Origin: Ptiloglossa arizonensis
Taxonomy: Eukaryota; Arthropoda; Insecta; Hymenoptera; Colletidae
Direction of reading: 5' to 3'
DNA: 64,000 nucleotides
Assembly: GCF_051014685.1 (NCBI RefSeq)
Contig: NC_135061.1
Location: forward strand, 496,001 to 560,000
Each line of letters starts with the position of its first letter. Position 1 is the stretch's first letter. Below are positions 39,809 to 54,700 of this stretch, piece after piece. The position numbers were made by a program, and so were the translations under genes. Below the pieces are notes generated by a model, which worked only from the letters and a program-made list of their open reading frames with translations, searched no databases and was not told the DNA's origin.

Positions 39809-42029
39809 TATAACGTATAACGTATAACGTATAACGTATAACGTATAACGTATAACGTGTAACGTATAACGTGTAACGTATAACGCATTGCCTTATACCT
39901 TATAACGTATAACGTGAAACGAATAACGTATATTGTATAACGTATAACGTATAACGCATAACGTATAACGTATAACGTATAACGTATAACGTATAACGTA
40001 TAACGTATAACGTATAACGTATAACGTATAACGTATAACGTATAACGTAAAACGTTTAACGTATAACGTATAACGTATAACGTATAACGTATAACGTATA
40101 ACGTATAACGTATAACGTATAACGTATAACGTATAACGTATAACGTATAACGTATAACGTATAACGTATAACGTATAACGTATAACGTATAACGTATAAC
40201 GTAAAACGTATAACGTATAACGTATAACGTATAACGTATAACGTATAGCGTATAACGTATAACGTATAACGTATAACGTATAACGTAAAACGTTTAACGT
40301 ATAACGTATAACGTATAACGTATAACGTATAACGTATAACGTATAACGTATAACGTATAACGTATAACGTATAACGTATAACGTATAACGTATAACGTAT
40401 AACGTATAACGTATAACGTATAACGTATAACGTATAACGTATAACGTATAACGTATAACGTATAACGTATAACGTATAACGTATAACGTACAACGTACAA
40501 CGTACAACGTACAACGTACAACGTACAACGTATAACGTACAACGTATAACGTACAACGTATAACGTATAACGTATAACGTATAACGTATAACGTATAACG
40601 TATAACGTGTAACGTATAACGTGTAACGTATAACGCATTGCCTTATACCTTATAACGTATAACGTGAAACGAATAACGTATATTGTATAACGTATAACGT
40701 ATAACGCATAACGTATAACGTATAACGTATAACGTATAACGTATAACGTATAACGTATAACGTATAACGTATAACGTATAACGTATAACGTATAACGTAA
40801 AACGTTTAACGTATAACGTATAACGTATAACGTATAACGTATAACGTATAACGTATAACGTATAACGTATAACGTATAACGTATAACGTATAACGTATAA
40901 CGTATAACGTATAACGTATAACGTATAACGTATAACGTATAACGTATAACGTAAAACGTATAACGTATAACGTATAACGTATAACGTATAACGTATAGCG
41001 TATAACGTATAACGTATAACGTATAACGTATAACGTAAAACGTTTAACGTATAACGTATAACGTATAACGTATAACGTATAACGTATAACGTATAACGTA
41101 TAACGTATAACGTATAACGTATAACGTATAACGTATAACGTATAACGTATAACGTATAACGTATAACGTATAACGTATAACGTATAACGTATAACGTATA
41201 ACGTATAACGTATAACGTATAACGTAGAACGTAGTACGTATAACGTATAACGTATAACGTATAACGTATAACGTATAACGTATAACGTATAACGTATAAC
41301 GTATAACGTACAACGTATAACGTATAACGTATAACGTACAACGTACAACGTACAACGTACAACGTACAACGTACAACGTATAACGTACAACGTATAACGT
41401 ACAACGTATAACGTATAACGTATAACGTATAACGTATAAAGTATAACGTATAACGTATAACGTATAACGTATAACGTATAACGTATAACGTGTAACGTAT
41501 AACGCATTGCCTTATACCGTATAACGTATAACGTGAAACGAATAACGTATATTGTATAACGTATAACGTATAACGCATAACGTATAACGTATAACGTATA
41601 ACGTATAACGTATAACGTATAACGTATAACGTATAACGTATAACGTATAACGTATAACGTATAACGTATAACGTATAACGTATAACGTATAACGTAAAAC
41701 GTTTAACGTATAACGTATAACGTATAACGTATAACGTATAACGTATAACGTATAACGTATTACGTATAACGTATAACGTATAACGTATAACGTATGACGT
41801 ATAACGTATAACGTATAACGTATAAAGTATAACGTGAAACGTCTAACGTACAACGTATAACGTATAACGTATAACGTATAACGTTTAACGTATAACGTAT
41901 AGCGTATAACGTATAACGTATAACGTATAACGTATGACGTATAACGTATAACGTATAACGTATAAAGTATAACGTGAAACGTCTAACGTATAACGTATAA
42001 CGTATAACGTATAACGTATAACGTATAAC
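39809..42029. repeat. A-word and CGTACAA-run cycles
   Basis: A words at 39,886, 40,636 and 41,505 are separated by 750-870 bp. Each interval has CGTAAAA CGTTTAA pairs, a CGTATAG unit and a run of six CGTACAA (40,489-40,554 and 41,337-41,407). A CGTAGAA CGTAGTA pair is present near 41,224. The segment is a variable three-cycle tandem. Confidence 0.78.
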
Positions 42030-42396
42030 GTCTAACGTATAACGTATGACGCATGACGCATAACGTATAACGTGTAACGTATAACGTGTAACGTATAACG
42101 CATTGCCTTATACCGTATAACGTATAACGTGAAACGAATAACGTATATTGTATAACGTATAACGTATAACGTATAACGTATAACGTATAACGTATAACGT
42201 ATAACGTCTAACGTATAACGTATGACGCATGAAGCATAACGTATAACGTGTAACGTATAACGTGTAACGTATAACGCATTGACTTATACCGTATAACGTA
42301 TAACGTGAAACGAATAACGTATATTGTATAACGTATAACGTATAACGTATAACGTATAACTTATAACATATAACGTTTAACGTGTAGAGCATATCG
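42030..42396. repeat. K-A-K-A'-B composite, copy 7 (367 bp)
   Basis: Standard length. CGCATGA AGCATAA replaces CGCATGA CGCATAA in the second K. Confidence 0.9.
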
Positions 42397-43389
42397 TATA
42401 ACGTATAACGTATAACGTATAACGTATAACGTATAACGTATAACGTATAACGTACAACGTATAACGTACAACGTATAGCGTACAACGTATAACGTACAAC
42501 GTATAACGTACAACGTATAACGTAGAACGTATAACGTATAACGTATAACGTATAACGTATAACGTCTAACGTATAACGTATGACGCATGACGCATAACGT
42601 ATAACGTGTAACGTATAACGTGTAACGTATAACGCATTGCCTTATACCGTATAACGTATAACGTGAAACGAATAACGTATATTGTATAACGTATAACGTA
42701 TAACGTATAACGTATAACGTATAACTTATAACATATAACGTTTAACGTGTAGAGCATATCGTATAACGTATAACGTATAACGTATAACGTATAACGTATA
42801 ACGTATAACGTATAACGTATAACGTATAACGTATAACGTATAACGTATAACGTATAACGTATAACGTATAACGTATAACGTATAACGTATAACGTATAAC
42901 GCATAACGTATAACGCATAACGTATAACGTATAACGTATAACGTATAACGTATAACGTATAACGTATAACGTATAACGTAGAACGTAGAACGTATAACGT
43001 ATAACGTATAACGTATAACGTATAACGTATAACGTATAACGTATAACGTATAACGTATAACGAATAACGTACAACGTATAACGTATAACGTATAACGTAC
43101 AACGTACAACGTACAACGTATAACGTAAAACGTTTAACGTATAACGTATAACGTATAACGTATAACGTATAACGTATAACGTATAACGTATAACGTATAA
43201 CGTATAACGTATAACGTATAACGTATAACGTATAACGTATAACGTATAACTTATAACATATAACGTTTAACGTGTAGAGCATATCGTATAACGTATAACG
43301 TATAACGTATAACGTATAACGTATAACGTATAACGTATAACGTATAACGTATAACGTATAACGTATAACGTATAACGTATAACGTATAA

Positions 43390-43438
43390 CGCATAACGTA
43401 TAACGCATAACGTATAACGCATAACGTATAACGCATAA
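43390..43438. repeat. H block, 4 dimers
   Basis: Four CGCATAA units at 14-bp steps. The same count occurs in the two other 1.74-kb copies. Confidence 0.92.
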
Positions 43439-43487
43439 CGTATAACGTATAACGTATAACGTATAACGTATAACGTATAACGTATAA

Positions 43488-43587
43488 CCTATAACGTATA
43501 ACGTATAACGTATAACGTACAACGTACATCGTACAACGTACAACGTACAACGTACAACGTATAACGTACAACGTATAACGTACAACG
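43488..43587. repeat. P block with CGTACAT (100 bp)
   Basis: The second CGTACAA is CGTACAT (near 43,522). The same change is found at 54,635, 55,458 and 63,638. Confidence 0.92.
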
Positions 43588-43770
43588 TATAACGTATAAC
43601 GTATAACGTATAACGTATAACGTATAACGTATAACGTATAACGTATAACGTATAACGTATAACGTATAACGTATAACGTATAACGTATAACGTGTAACGT
43701 ATAACGTGTAACGTATAACGCATTGCCTTATACCTTATAACGTATAACGTGAAACGAATAACGTATATTG

Positions 43771-45528
43771 TATAACGTATAACGTATAACGCATAACGTA
43801 TAACGTATAACGTATAACGTATAACGTATAACGTATAACGTATAACGTATAACGTATAACGTATAACGTATAACGTATAACGTATAACGTAAAACGTTTA
43901 ACGTATAACGTATAACGTATAACGTATAACGTATAACGTATAACGTATAACGTATAACGTATAACGTATAACGTATAACGTATAACGTATAACGTATAAC
44001 GTATAACGTATAACGTATAACGTATAACGTATAACGTATAACGTATAACGTATAACGTATAACGTATAACGTAAAACGTATAACGTATAACGTATAACGT
44101 ATAACGTATAACGTATAGCGTATAACGTATAACGTATAACGTATAACGTATAACGTAAAACGTTTAACGTATAACGTATAACGTATAACGTATAACGTAT
44201 AACGTATAACGTATAACGTATAACGTATAACGTATAACGTATAACGTATAACGTATAACGTATAACGTATAACGTATAACGTATAACGTATAACGTATAA
44301 CGTTTAACGTATAACGTATAACGTATAACGTAGAACGTAGAACGTATAACGTATAACGTATAACGTATAACGTATAACGTATAACGTATAACGTATAACG
44401 TATAACGTATAACGTACAACGTATAACGTATAACGTATAACGTACAACGTACAACGTACAACGTACAACGTACAACGTACAACGTACAACGTATAACGTA
44501 CAACGTATAACGTACAACGTATAACGTATAACGTATAACGTATAAAGTATAACGTATAACGTATAACGTATAACGTATAACGTATAACGTATAACGTATA
44601 ACGTGTAACGTATAACGCATTGCCTTATACCGTATAACGTATAACGTGAAACGAATAACGTATATTGTATAACGTATAACGTATAACGCATAACGTATAA
44701 CGTATAACGTATAACGTATAACGTATAACGTATAACGTATAACGTATAACGTATAACGTATAACGTATAACGTATAACGTATAACGTATAACGTATAACG
44801 TAAAACGTTTAACGTATAACGTATAACGTATAACGTATAACGTATAACGTATAACGTAGAACGTATTACGTATAACGTATAACGTATAACGTATAACGTA
44901 TGACGTATAACGTATAACGTATAACGTATAAAGTATAACGTGAAACGTCTAACGTACAACGTATAACGTATAACGTATAACGTATAACGTTTAACGTATA
45001 ACGTATAGCGTATAACGTATAACGTATAACGTAGAACGTAGAACGTATAACGTATAACGTATAACGTATAACGTATAACGTATAACGTATAACGTATAAC
45101 GTATAACGTATAACGTACAACGTATAACGTATAACGTATAACGTACAACGTACAACGTACAACGTACAACGTACAACGTACAACGTATAACGTACAACGT
45201 ATAACGTACAACGTATAACGTATAACGTATAACGTATAACGTATAAAGTATAACGTATAACGTATAACGTATAACGTATAACGTATAACGTATAACGTGT
45301 AACGTATAACGCATTGCCTTATACCGTATAACGTATAACGTGAAACGAATAACGTATATTGTATAACGTATAACGTATAACGCATAACGTATAACTTATA
45401 ACGTATAACGTATAACGTATAACGTATAACGTATAACGTATAACGTATAACGTATAACGTATAACGTATAACGTATAACGTATAACGTATAACGTATAAC
45501 GTATAACGTATAACATATAACGTATAAC
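43771..45528. repeat. A-word and CGTACAA-run cycles
   Basis: A words at about 44,628 and 45,311, runs of six or seven CGTACAA at about 44,442-44,513 and 45,143-45,210, and CGTAAAA CGTTTAA pairs. CGTAGAA CGTATTA occurs near 44,857 and AGTATAA CGTGAAA CGTCTAA near 44,931. No gene-like sequence. Confidence 0.78.
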
Positions 45529-45895
45529 GTCTAACGTATAACGTATGACGCATGACGCATAACGTATAACGTGTAACGTATAACGTGTAACGTATAACGC
45601 ATTGCCTTATACCGTATAACGTATAACGTGAAACGAATAACGTATATTGTATAACGTATAACGTATAACGTATAACGTATAACGTATAACGTATAACGTA
45701 TAACGTCTAACGTATAACGTATGACGCATGACGCATAACGTATAACGTGTAACGTATAACGTGTAACGTATAACGCATTGACTTATACCGTATAACGTAT
45801 AACGTGAAACGAATAACGTATATTGTATAACGTATAACGTATAACGTATAACGTATAACTTATAACATATAACGTTTAACGTGTAGAGCATATCG
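45529..45895. repeat. K-A-K-A'-B composite, copy 8 (367 bp)
   Basis: Standard length and order. Confidence 0.92.
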
Positions 45896-46441
45896 TATAA
45901 CGTATAACGTATAACGTATAACGTATAACGTATAACGTATAACGTATAACGTATAACGTACAACGTATAACGTACAACGTATAACGTACAACGTATAACG
46001 TACAACGTATAACGTACAACGTATAACGTAGAACGTATAACGTATAACGTATAACGTATAACGTATAACGTCTAACGTATAACGTATGACGCATGACGCA
46101 TAACGTATAACGTGTAACGTATAACGTGCAACGTATAACGCATTGCCTTATACCGTATAACGTATAACGTGAAACGAATAACGTATATTGTATAACGTAT
46201 AACGTATAACGTATAACGTATAACTTATAACATATAACGTTTAACGTGTAGAGCATATCGTATAACGTATAACGTATAACGTATAATGTATAACGTATAA
46301 CGTATAACGTATAACGTATAACGTATAACGTATAACGTATAACGTATAACGTATAACGTGTAACGTATAACGTGTAACGTATAACGCATTGCCTTATACC
46401 TTATAACGTATAACGTGAAACGAATAACGTATATTGTATAA

Positions 46442-46504
46442 CGCATAACGTATAACGCATAACGTATAACGCATAACGTATAACGCATAACGTATAACGC
46501 ATAA
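46442..46504. repeat. H block, 5 dimers
   Basis: Same count and same position after an A word as at 24,313. Confidence 0.92.
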
Positions 46505-46574
46505 CGTATAACGTATAACGTATAACGTATAACGTATAACGTATAACGTATAACGTATAACGTATAACGTATAA

Positions 46575-46674
46575 CCTATAACGTATAACGTATAACGTAT
46601 AACGTACAACGTACAACGTACAACGTACAACGTACAACGTACAACGTATAACGTACAACGTATAACGTACAACG
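46575..46674. repeat. P block (100 bp)
   Basis: Six consecutive CGTACAA where the paralogue at 24,439 has eight. Confidence 0.92.
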
Positions 46675-46735
46675 TATAACGTATAACGTATAACGTATAA
46701 CGTATAACGTATAACGTATAACGTATAACGTATAA

Positions 46736-46828
46736 CCTATAACGTATAACGTATAACGTATAACGTACAACGTACAACGTACAACGTACAACGTACAACG
46801 TATAACGTACAACGTATAACGTACAACG
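46736..46828. repeat. P block, short form (93 bp)
   Basis: Five consecutive CGTACAA, as in the paralogue at 24,614. Confidence 0.92.
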
Positions 46829-46966
46829 TATAACGTATAACGTATAACGTATAAAGTATAACGTATAACGTATAACGTATAACGTATAACGTATAACGTA
46901 TAACGTATAACGTATAACGTATAACGTATAACGTATAACGTATAACGTATAACGTATAACGTATAA

Positions 46967-47043
46967 CGCATAACGTATAACGCATAACGTATAACGCATA
47001 ACGTATAACGCATAACGTATAACGCATAACGTATAACGCATAA
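46967..47043. repeat. H block, 6 dimers
   Basis: Six CGCATAA units; the paralogue has two blocks of seven. Confidence 0.92.
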
Positions 47044-47085
47044 CGTATAACGTATAACGTATAACGTATAACGTATAACGTATAA

Positions 47086-47185
47086 CCTATAACGTATAAC
47101 GTATAACGTATAACGTACAACGTACAACGTACAACGTACAACGTACAACGTACAACGTATAACGTACAACGTATAACGTACAACG
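47086..47185. repeat. P block (100 bp)
   Basis: Standard form; paralogue of 25,153. Confidence 0.92.
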
Positions 47186-47879
47186 TATAACGTATAACGT
47201 ATAACGTATAACGTATAACGTATAACGTATAACGTATAACGTATAACGTATAACGTATAACGTATAACGTATAACGTATAACGTATAACGTATAACGTAT
47301 AACGTGTAACGTATAACGTGTAACGTATAACGCATTGCCTTATACCTTATAACGTATAACGTGAAACGAATAACGTATATTGTATAACGTATAACGTATA
47401 ACGCATAACGTATAACGTATAACGTATAACGTATAACGTATAACGTATAACGTATAACGTATAACGTTTAACGTATAACGTATAACGTATAACGTAAAAC
47501 GTTTAACGTATAACGTATAACGTATAACGCAAAACCCATAACGTATAACGCATAACGTATAACGTATAACGTATAACGTATAACGTATAACGTATAACGT
47601 ATAACGTATAACGTATAACGTATAACGTATAACGTATAACGTAGAACGTAGTACGTATAACGTATAACGTATAACGTATAACGTATAACGTATAACGTAT
47701 AACGTATAACGTATAACGTATAACGTACAACGTATAACGTATAACGTATAACGTACAACGTACAACGTACAACGTACAACGTACAACGTACAACGTATAA
47801 CGTACAACGTATAACGTACAACGTATAACGTACAACGTATAACGTACAACGTATAACGTAGAACGTATAACGTATAACG

Positions 47880-48320
47880 TATTACGTATAAGGTATAACG
47901 GATGACGTAACACGTATAACGTATAACGTATTACGTATAAGGTATAACGGATGACGTATAACGTATAACGTATAACGTATAACGTAAAACGTATAACGTA
48001 TAACATATAAGGTACAACATATAACGTAATACGTAGAACGTATAAAGTGTAACGTGTAGAGCATATTGTATAACGTATAACGTATAACGTATAACGTGTA
48101 ACGTGTAGAGCATATTGTATAACGTATAACGTATAACGTATAACGTATAACGTATAACGTGTAACGTATAACGTTCAACGTGTAGCGTATAACGTAAAAC
48201 GTATGTCGTATAACGTATAACGTATAACGTATAACGTATAACGAATAATGTATAACGTATAACGTACAACGTATAACGTATAACTTATAACATATAACGT
48301 TTAACGTGTAGAGCATATCG
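47880..48320. repeat. C module lacking CCTATAA start (441 bp)
   Basis: Same start point and length as 32,461 and 36,255, and also preceded by CGTACAA dimers and CGTAGAA. This is the last C module in the window. Confidence 0.88.
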
Positions 48321-48772
48321 TATAACGTATAACGTATAACGTATAACGTATAACGTATAACGTATAACGTATAACGTATAACGTATAACGTATAACGTAT
48401 AACGTATAACGTATAACGTATAACGTATAACGTATAACGTATAACGTATAACGTATAGCGTATAACGTATGACGCATGACGCATAACGTATAACGTGTAA
48501 CGTATAACGTGTAACGTATAACGCATTGCCTTATACCGTATAACGTATAACGTATAACGTATAACGTTTAATGTATAACGTATGACGTATAACGTATAAC
48601 GTATAACGTATAACGTATAACGTATAAAGTATAACGTATAACGTATAACGTATAACGTAAAACGTATAACGTATAACATATAAGGTACAACATATAACGT
48701 AATACGTAGAACGAATAACGTGTAACGTGTAGAGCATATTGTATAACGTATAACGTATAACGTATAACGTAT

Positions 48773-48930
48773 AAAGTATAACGTGAAACGTCTAACGTAT
48801 AACGTATAACGTATAACGTATAACATATAACGGATAACGTATAACGTATAACGTACAACGTATAACGTATAACGGATGACGTAACACGTATAACGTATAA
48901 CGCAAAACCCATAACGTATAACGCATAACG
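48773..48930. repeat. M module, copy 5 (158 bp)
   Basis: Same word as at 33,410. The preceding C fragment carries private CGTAGAA CGAATAA near 48,708, and the A word before it (48,525) lacks CGTGAAA CGAATAA TATATTG. Confidence 0.88.
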
Positions 48931-50520
48931 TATAACGTATAACGTATAACGTATAACGTATAACGTATAACGTATAACGTATAACGTATAACGTATAACG
49001 TATAACGTATAACGTATAACGCATAACGTTTAACGTATAACGTATAACGTATAACGTATAATGTATAACGTATAACGTATAACGTATAACGTATAACGTA
49101 CAACGTATAACGTATAACGTATAACGTATAACGTATAACGTATAACGTGTAACGTATAACGTGTAACGTATAACGCATTGACTTATACCGTATAACGTAT
49201 AACGTGAAACGAATAACGTATATTGTATAACGTATAACGTATAACGTATAACGTATAACTTATAACATATAACGTTTAACGTGTAGAGCATATCGTATAA
49301 CGTATAACGTATAACGTATAACGTATAACGTATAACGTATAACGTATAACGTACAACGTATAACGTACAACGTATAACGTACAACGTATAACGTACAACG
49401 TATAACGTACAACGTATAACGTAGAACGTATAACGTATAACGTATAACGTATAACGTATAACGTCTAACGTATAACGTATGACGCATGACGCATAACGTA
49501 TAACGTGTAACGTATAACGTGCAACGTATAACGCATTGCCTTATACCGTATAACGTATAACGTGAAACGAATAACGTATATTGTATAACGTATAACGTAT
49601 AACGTATAACGTATAACTTATAACATATAACGTTTAACGTGTAGAGCATATCGTATAACGTATAACGTATAACGTATAATGTATAACGTATAACGTATAA
49701 CGTATAACGTATAACGTATAACGTATAACGTATAACGTATAACGTATAACGTGTAACGTATAACGTGTAACGTATAACGCATTGCCTTATACCTTATAAC
49801 GTATAACGTGAAACGAATAACGTATATTGTATAACGTATAACGTATAACGCATAACGTATAACGTATAACGTATAACGTATAACGTATAACGTATAACGT
49901 ATAACGTATAACGTATAACGTATAACGTATAACGTATAACGTATAACGTATAACGTATAACGTATAACGTAAAACGTATAACGTATAGCGTATAACGTAT
50001 AACGTATAACGTATAACGTATAACGTAAAACGTTTAACGTATAACGTATAACGTATAACGTATAACGTATAACGTATAACGTATAACGTATAACGTATAA
50101 CGTATAACGTATAACGTATAACGTATAACGTATAACGTATAACGTATAACGTATAACGTATAACGTATAACGTATAACGTATAACGTATAACGTATAACG
50201 TATAACGTATAACGTAGAACGTAGAACGTATAACGTATAACGTATAACGTATAACGTATAACGTATAACGTATAACGTATAACGTATAACGTATAACGTA
50301 CAACGTATAACGTATAACGTATAACGTACAACGTACAACGTACAACGTACAACGTACAACGTACAACGTATAACGTACAACGTATAACGTACAACGTATA
50401 ACGTATAACGTATAACGTATAAAGTATAACGTATAACGTATAACGTATAACGTATAACGTATAACGTATAACGTATAACGTATAACGTATAACGTATAAC
50501 GTATAACGTATAACGTATAA

Positions 50521-50611
50521 CGCATAACGTATAACGCATAACGTATAACGCATAACGTATAACGCATAACGTATAACGCATAACGTATAACGCATAACGT
50601 ATAACGCATAA
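50521..50611. repeat. H block, 7 dimers
   Basis: Seven CGCATAA at 14-bp steps. Confidence 0.92.
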
Positions 50612-50716
50612 CGTATAACGTATAACGTATAACGTATAACGTATAACGTATAACGTATAACGTATAACGTATAACGTATAACGTATAACGTATAACGTAT
50701 AACGTATAACGTATAA

Positions 50717-50835
50717 CGCATAACGTATAACGCATAACGTATAACGCATATCGTATAACGCATAACGTATAACGCATAACGTATAACGCATAACGTATAA
50801 CGCATAACGTATAACGCATAACGTATAACGCATAA
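50717..50835. repeat. H block, 9 dimers with CGCATAT
   Basis: Longest H block in the window; its third CGCATAA is CGCATAT. Confidence 0.92.
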
Positions 50836-51367
50836 CGTATAACGTATAACGTATAACGTATAACGTATAACGTATAACGTATAACGTATAACGTATAACG
50901 TATAACGTATAACGTATAACGTATAACGTATAACGTATAACGTATAACGTATAACGTATAACGTATAACGTATAACGTATAACGTATAACGTATAACGTA
51001 TAACGTAGAACGTAGAACGTATAACGTATAACGTATAACGTATAACGTATAACGTATAACGTATAACGTATAACGTATAACGTATAACGTATAACGTATA
51101 ACGTATAACGTATAACGTATAACGTATAACGTATAACGTATAACGTACAACGTATAACGTATAACGTATAACGTACAACGTACAACGTACAACGTACAAC
51201 GTACAACGTACAACGTATAACGTACAACGTATAACGTACAACGTATAACGTATAACGTATAACGTATAAAGTATAACGTATAACGTATAACGTATAACGT
51301 ATAACGTATAACGTATAACGTATAACGTATAACGTATAACGTATAACGTATAACGTATAACGTATAA

Positions 51368-51458
51368 CGCATAACGTATAACGCATAACGTATAACGCAT
51401 AACGTATAACGCATAACGTATAACGCATAACGTATAACGCATAACGTATAACGCATAA
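51368..51458. repeat. H block, 7 dimers
   Basis: Image of 50,521 at plus 847 bp. Confidence 0.92.
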
Positions 51459-51563
51459 CGTATAACGTATAACGTATAACGTATAACGTATAACGTATAA
51501 CGTATAACGTATAACGTATAACGTATAACGTATAACGTATAACGTATAACGTATAACGTATAA

Positions 51564-51654
51564 CGCATAACGTATAACGCATAACGTATAACGCATATCG
51601 TATAACGCATAACGTATAACGCATAACGTATAACGCATAACGTATAACGCATAA
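51564..51654. repeat. H block, 7 dimers with CGCATAT
   Basis: Image of 50,717 at plus 847 bp, shorter by two dimers. Confidence 0.92.
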
Positions 51655-51703
51655 CGTATAACGTATAACGTATAACGTATAACGTATAACGTATAACGTA
51701 TAA

Positions 51704-51803
51704 CCTATAACGTATAACGTATAACGTATAACGTACAACGTACAACGTACAACGTACAACGTACAACGTACAACGTATAACGTACAACGTATAACGTACA
51801 ACG
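51704..51803. repeat. P block (100 bp)
   Basis: Standard form with six consecutive CGTACAA. Confidence 0.92.
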
Positions 51804-53149
51804 TATAACGTATAACGTATAACGTATAACGTATAACGTATAACGTATAACGTATAACGTATAACGTATAACGTATAACGTATAACGTATAACGTGTAAC
51901 GTATAACGCATTGCCTTATACCTTATAACGTATAACGTGAAACGAATAACGTATATTGTATAACGTATAACGTATAACGCATAACGTATAACGTATAACG
52001 TCTAACGTATAACGTATGACGCATGACGCATAACGTATAACGTGTAACGTATAACGTGTAACGTATAACGCATTGACTTATACCGTATAACGTATAACGT
52101 GAAACGAATAACGTATAACGTATAACGTATAACGTATAACGTATAACCTATAACGTATAACGTATAACGTATAACGTATAACGTAAAACGTTTAACGTAT
52201 AACGTATAACGTATAACGTATAACGTATAACGTATAACGTATAACGTATAACGTATAACGTATAACGTATAACGTATAACGTATAACGTATAACGTATAA
52301 CGTATAACGTATAACGTATAACGTATAACGTATAACGTATAACGTATAACGTATAACGTAGAACGTAGTACGTATAACGTATAACGTATAACGTATAACG
52401 TATAACGTATAACGTATAACGTATAACGTATAACGTATAACGTACAACGTATAACGTATAACGTATAACGTACAACGTACAACGTACAACGTACAACGTA
52501 CAACGTACAACGTATAACGTACAACGTATAACGTACAACGTATAACGTATAACGTATAACGTATAAAGTATAACGTATAACGTATAACGTATAACGTATA
52601 ACGTATAACGTATAACGTGTAACGTATAACGCATTGCCTTATACCGTATAACGTATAACGTGAAACGAATAACGTATATTGTATAACGTATAACGTATAA
52701 CGCATAACGTATAACGTATAACGTATAACGTATAACGTATAACGTATAACGTATAACGTATAACGTATAACGTATAACGTATAACGTATAACGTATAACG
52801 TATAACGTATAACGTAAAACGTTTAACGTATAACGTATAACGTATAACGTATAACGTATAACGTATAACGTATAACGTATTACGTATAACGTATAACGTA
52901 TAACGTATAACGTATGACGTATAACGTATAACGTATAACGTATAAAGTATAACGTGAAACGTCTAACGTACAACGTATAACGTATAACGTATAACGTATA
53001 ACGTTTAACGTATAACGTATAGCGTATAACGTATAACGTATAACGTATAACGTATGACGTATAACGTATAACGTATAACGTATAAAGTATAACGTGAAAC
53101 GTCTAACGTATAACGTATAACGTATAACGTATAACGTATAACGTATAAC

Positions 53150-53516
53150 GTCTAACGTATAACGTATGACGCATGACGCATAACGTATAACGTGTAACGT
53201 ATAACGTGTAACGTATAACGCATTGCCTTATACCGTATAACGTATAACGTGAAACGAATAACGTATATTGTATAACGTATAACGTATAACGTATAACGTA
53301 TAACGTATAACGTATAACGTATAACGTCTAACGTATGACGTATGACGCATGACGCATAACGTATAACGTGTAACGTATAACGTGTAACGTATAACGCATT
53401 GACTTATACCGTATAACGTATAACGTGAAACGAATAACGTATATTGTATAACGTATAACGTATAACGTATAACGTATAACTTATAACATATAACGTTTAA
53501 CGTGTAGAGCATATCG
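53150..53516. repeat. K-A-K-A'-B composite, copy 9 (367 bp)
   Basis: Standard length; an extra CGTATGA before CGTATGA CGCATGA in the second K. Confidence 0.92.
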
Positions 53517-54496
53517 TATAACGTATAACGTATAACGTATAACGTATAACGTATAACGTATAACGTATAACGTACAACGTATAACGTACAACGTATAACG
53601 TACAACGTATAACGTACAACGTATAACGTACAACGTATAACGTAGAACGTATAACGTATAACGTATAACGTATAACGTATAACGTCTAACGTATAACGTA
53701 TGACGCATGACGCATAACGTATAACGTGTAACGTATAACGTGTAACGTATAACGCATTGCCTTATACCGTATAACGTATAACGTGAAACGAATAACGTAT
53801 ATTGTATAACGTATAACGTATAACGTATAACGTATAACTTATAACATATAACGTTTAACGTGTAGAGCATATCGTATAACGTATAACGTATAACGTATAA
53901 CGTATAACGTATAACGTATAACGTATAACGTATAACGTATAACGTATAACGTATAACGTATAACGTATAACGTATAACGTATAACGTATAACGTATAACG
54001 TATAACGTATAACGCATAACGTATAACGCATAACGTATAACGTATAACGTATAACGTATAACGTATAACGTATAACGTATAACGTATAACGTAGAACGTA
54101 GAACGTATAACGTATAACGTATAACGTATAACGTATAACGTATAACGTATAACGTATAACGTATAACGTATAACGAATAACGTACAACGTATAACGTATA
54201 ACGTATAACGTACAACGTACAACGTACAACGTATAACGTAAAACGTTTAACGTATAACGTATAACGTATAACGTATAACGTATAACGTATAACGTATAAC
54301 GTATAACGTATAACGTATAACGTATAACGTATAACGTATAACGTATAACTTATAACATATAACGTTTAACGTGTAGAGCATATCGTATAACGTATAACGT
54401 ATAACGTATAACGTATAACGTATAACGTATAACGTATAACGTATAACGTATAACGTATAACGTATAACGTATAACGTATAACGTATAACGTATAAC

Positions 54497-54700
54497 GCAT
54501 AACGTATAACGCATAACGTATAACGCATAACGTATAACGCATAACGTATAACGTATAACGTATAACGTATAACGTATAACGTATAACGTATAACGTATAA
54601 CCTATAACGTATAACGTATAACGTATAACGTACAACGTACATCGTACAACGTACAACGTACAACGTACAACGTATAACGTACAACGTATAACGTACAACG
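54497..54700. repeat. H (4 dimers) plus P with CGTACAT
   Basis: H 54,497-54,545 and P 54,601-54,700, images of 43,390 and 43,488. Confidence 0.9.

Larger units (their letters stand above)
42030..43770. repeat. 1.74-kb block, copy 1 of 3
   Basis: Order: K-A-K-A'-B, CGTACAA dimers, CGTAGAA, K-A, B, two CGCATAA, CGTAGAA CGTAGAA, CGAATAA CGTACAA, three CGTACAA, CGTAAAA CGTTTAA, B, H (4 dimers), P containing CGTACAT, A (CTTATAA form). The same order recurs at 53,150 and 62,146. Copy 1 has AGCATAA near 42,234 and CGTATAG among the dimers near 42,475 as private changes. Confidence 0.88.
45529..47392. repeat. Long-range paralogue of 23,379-25,450
   Basis: Order: K-A-K-A'-B, CGTACAA dimers, A (CGTGCAA form, 46,139), B, TGTATAA, A (46,388), H with 5 dimers, P, P (93 bp), H with 6 dimers, P (100 bp), A (47,333). 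This matches 23,379 onward, but one H block and one dimer are missing. The offset falls from 22,150 to 21,933 bp, a loss of exactly 31 units. Confidence 0.84.
50217..51064. repeat. 847-bp tandem duplication, copy 1
   Basis: Order: CGTAGAA CGTAGAA, isolated CGTACAA (50,299), six CGTACAA, two dimers, AGTATAA, H (50,521-50,611), H with CGCATAT (50,717-50,835). Repeated with an 847-bp (121-unit) offset from 50,299 onward. The upstream CGTAGAA pair is offset by only 791 bp, because eight more units lie between it and CGTACAA in copy 2. Confidence 0.85.
51065..51911. repeat. 847-bp tandem duplication, copy 2
   Basis: H blocks at 51,368-51,458 and 51,564-51,654 are exactly 847 bp after those of copy 1. 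The marked H block has seven dimers here and nine in copy 1. It is followed by a P block and an A word, as at 39,562-39,900. Confidence 0.85.
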
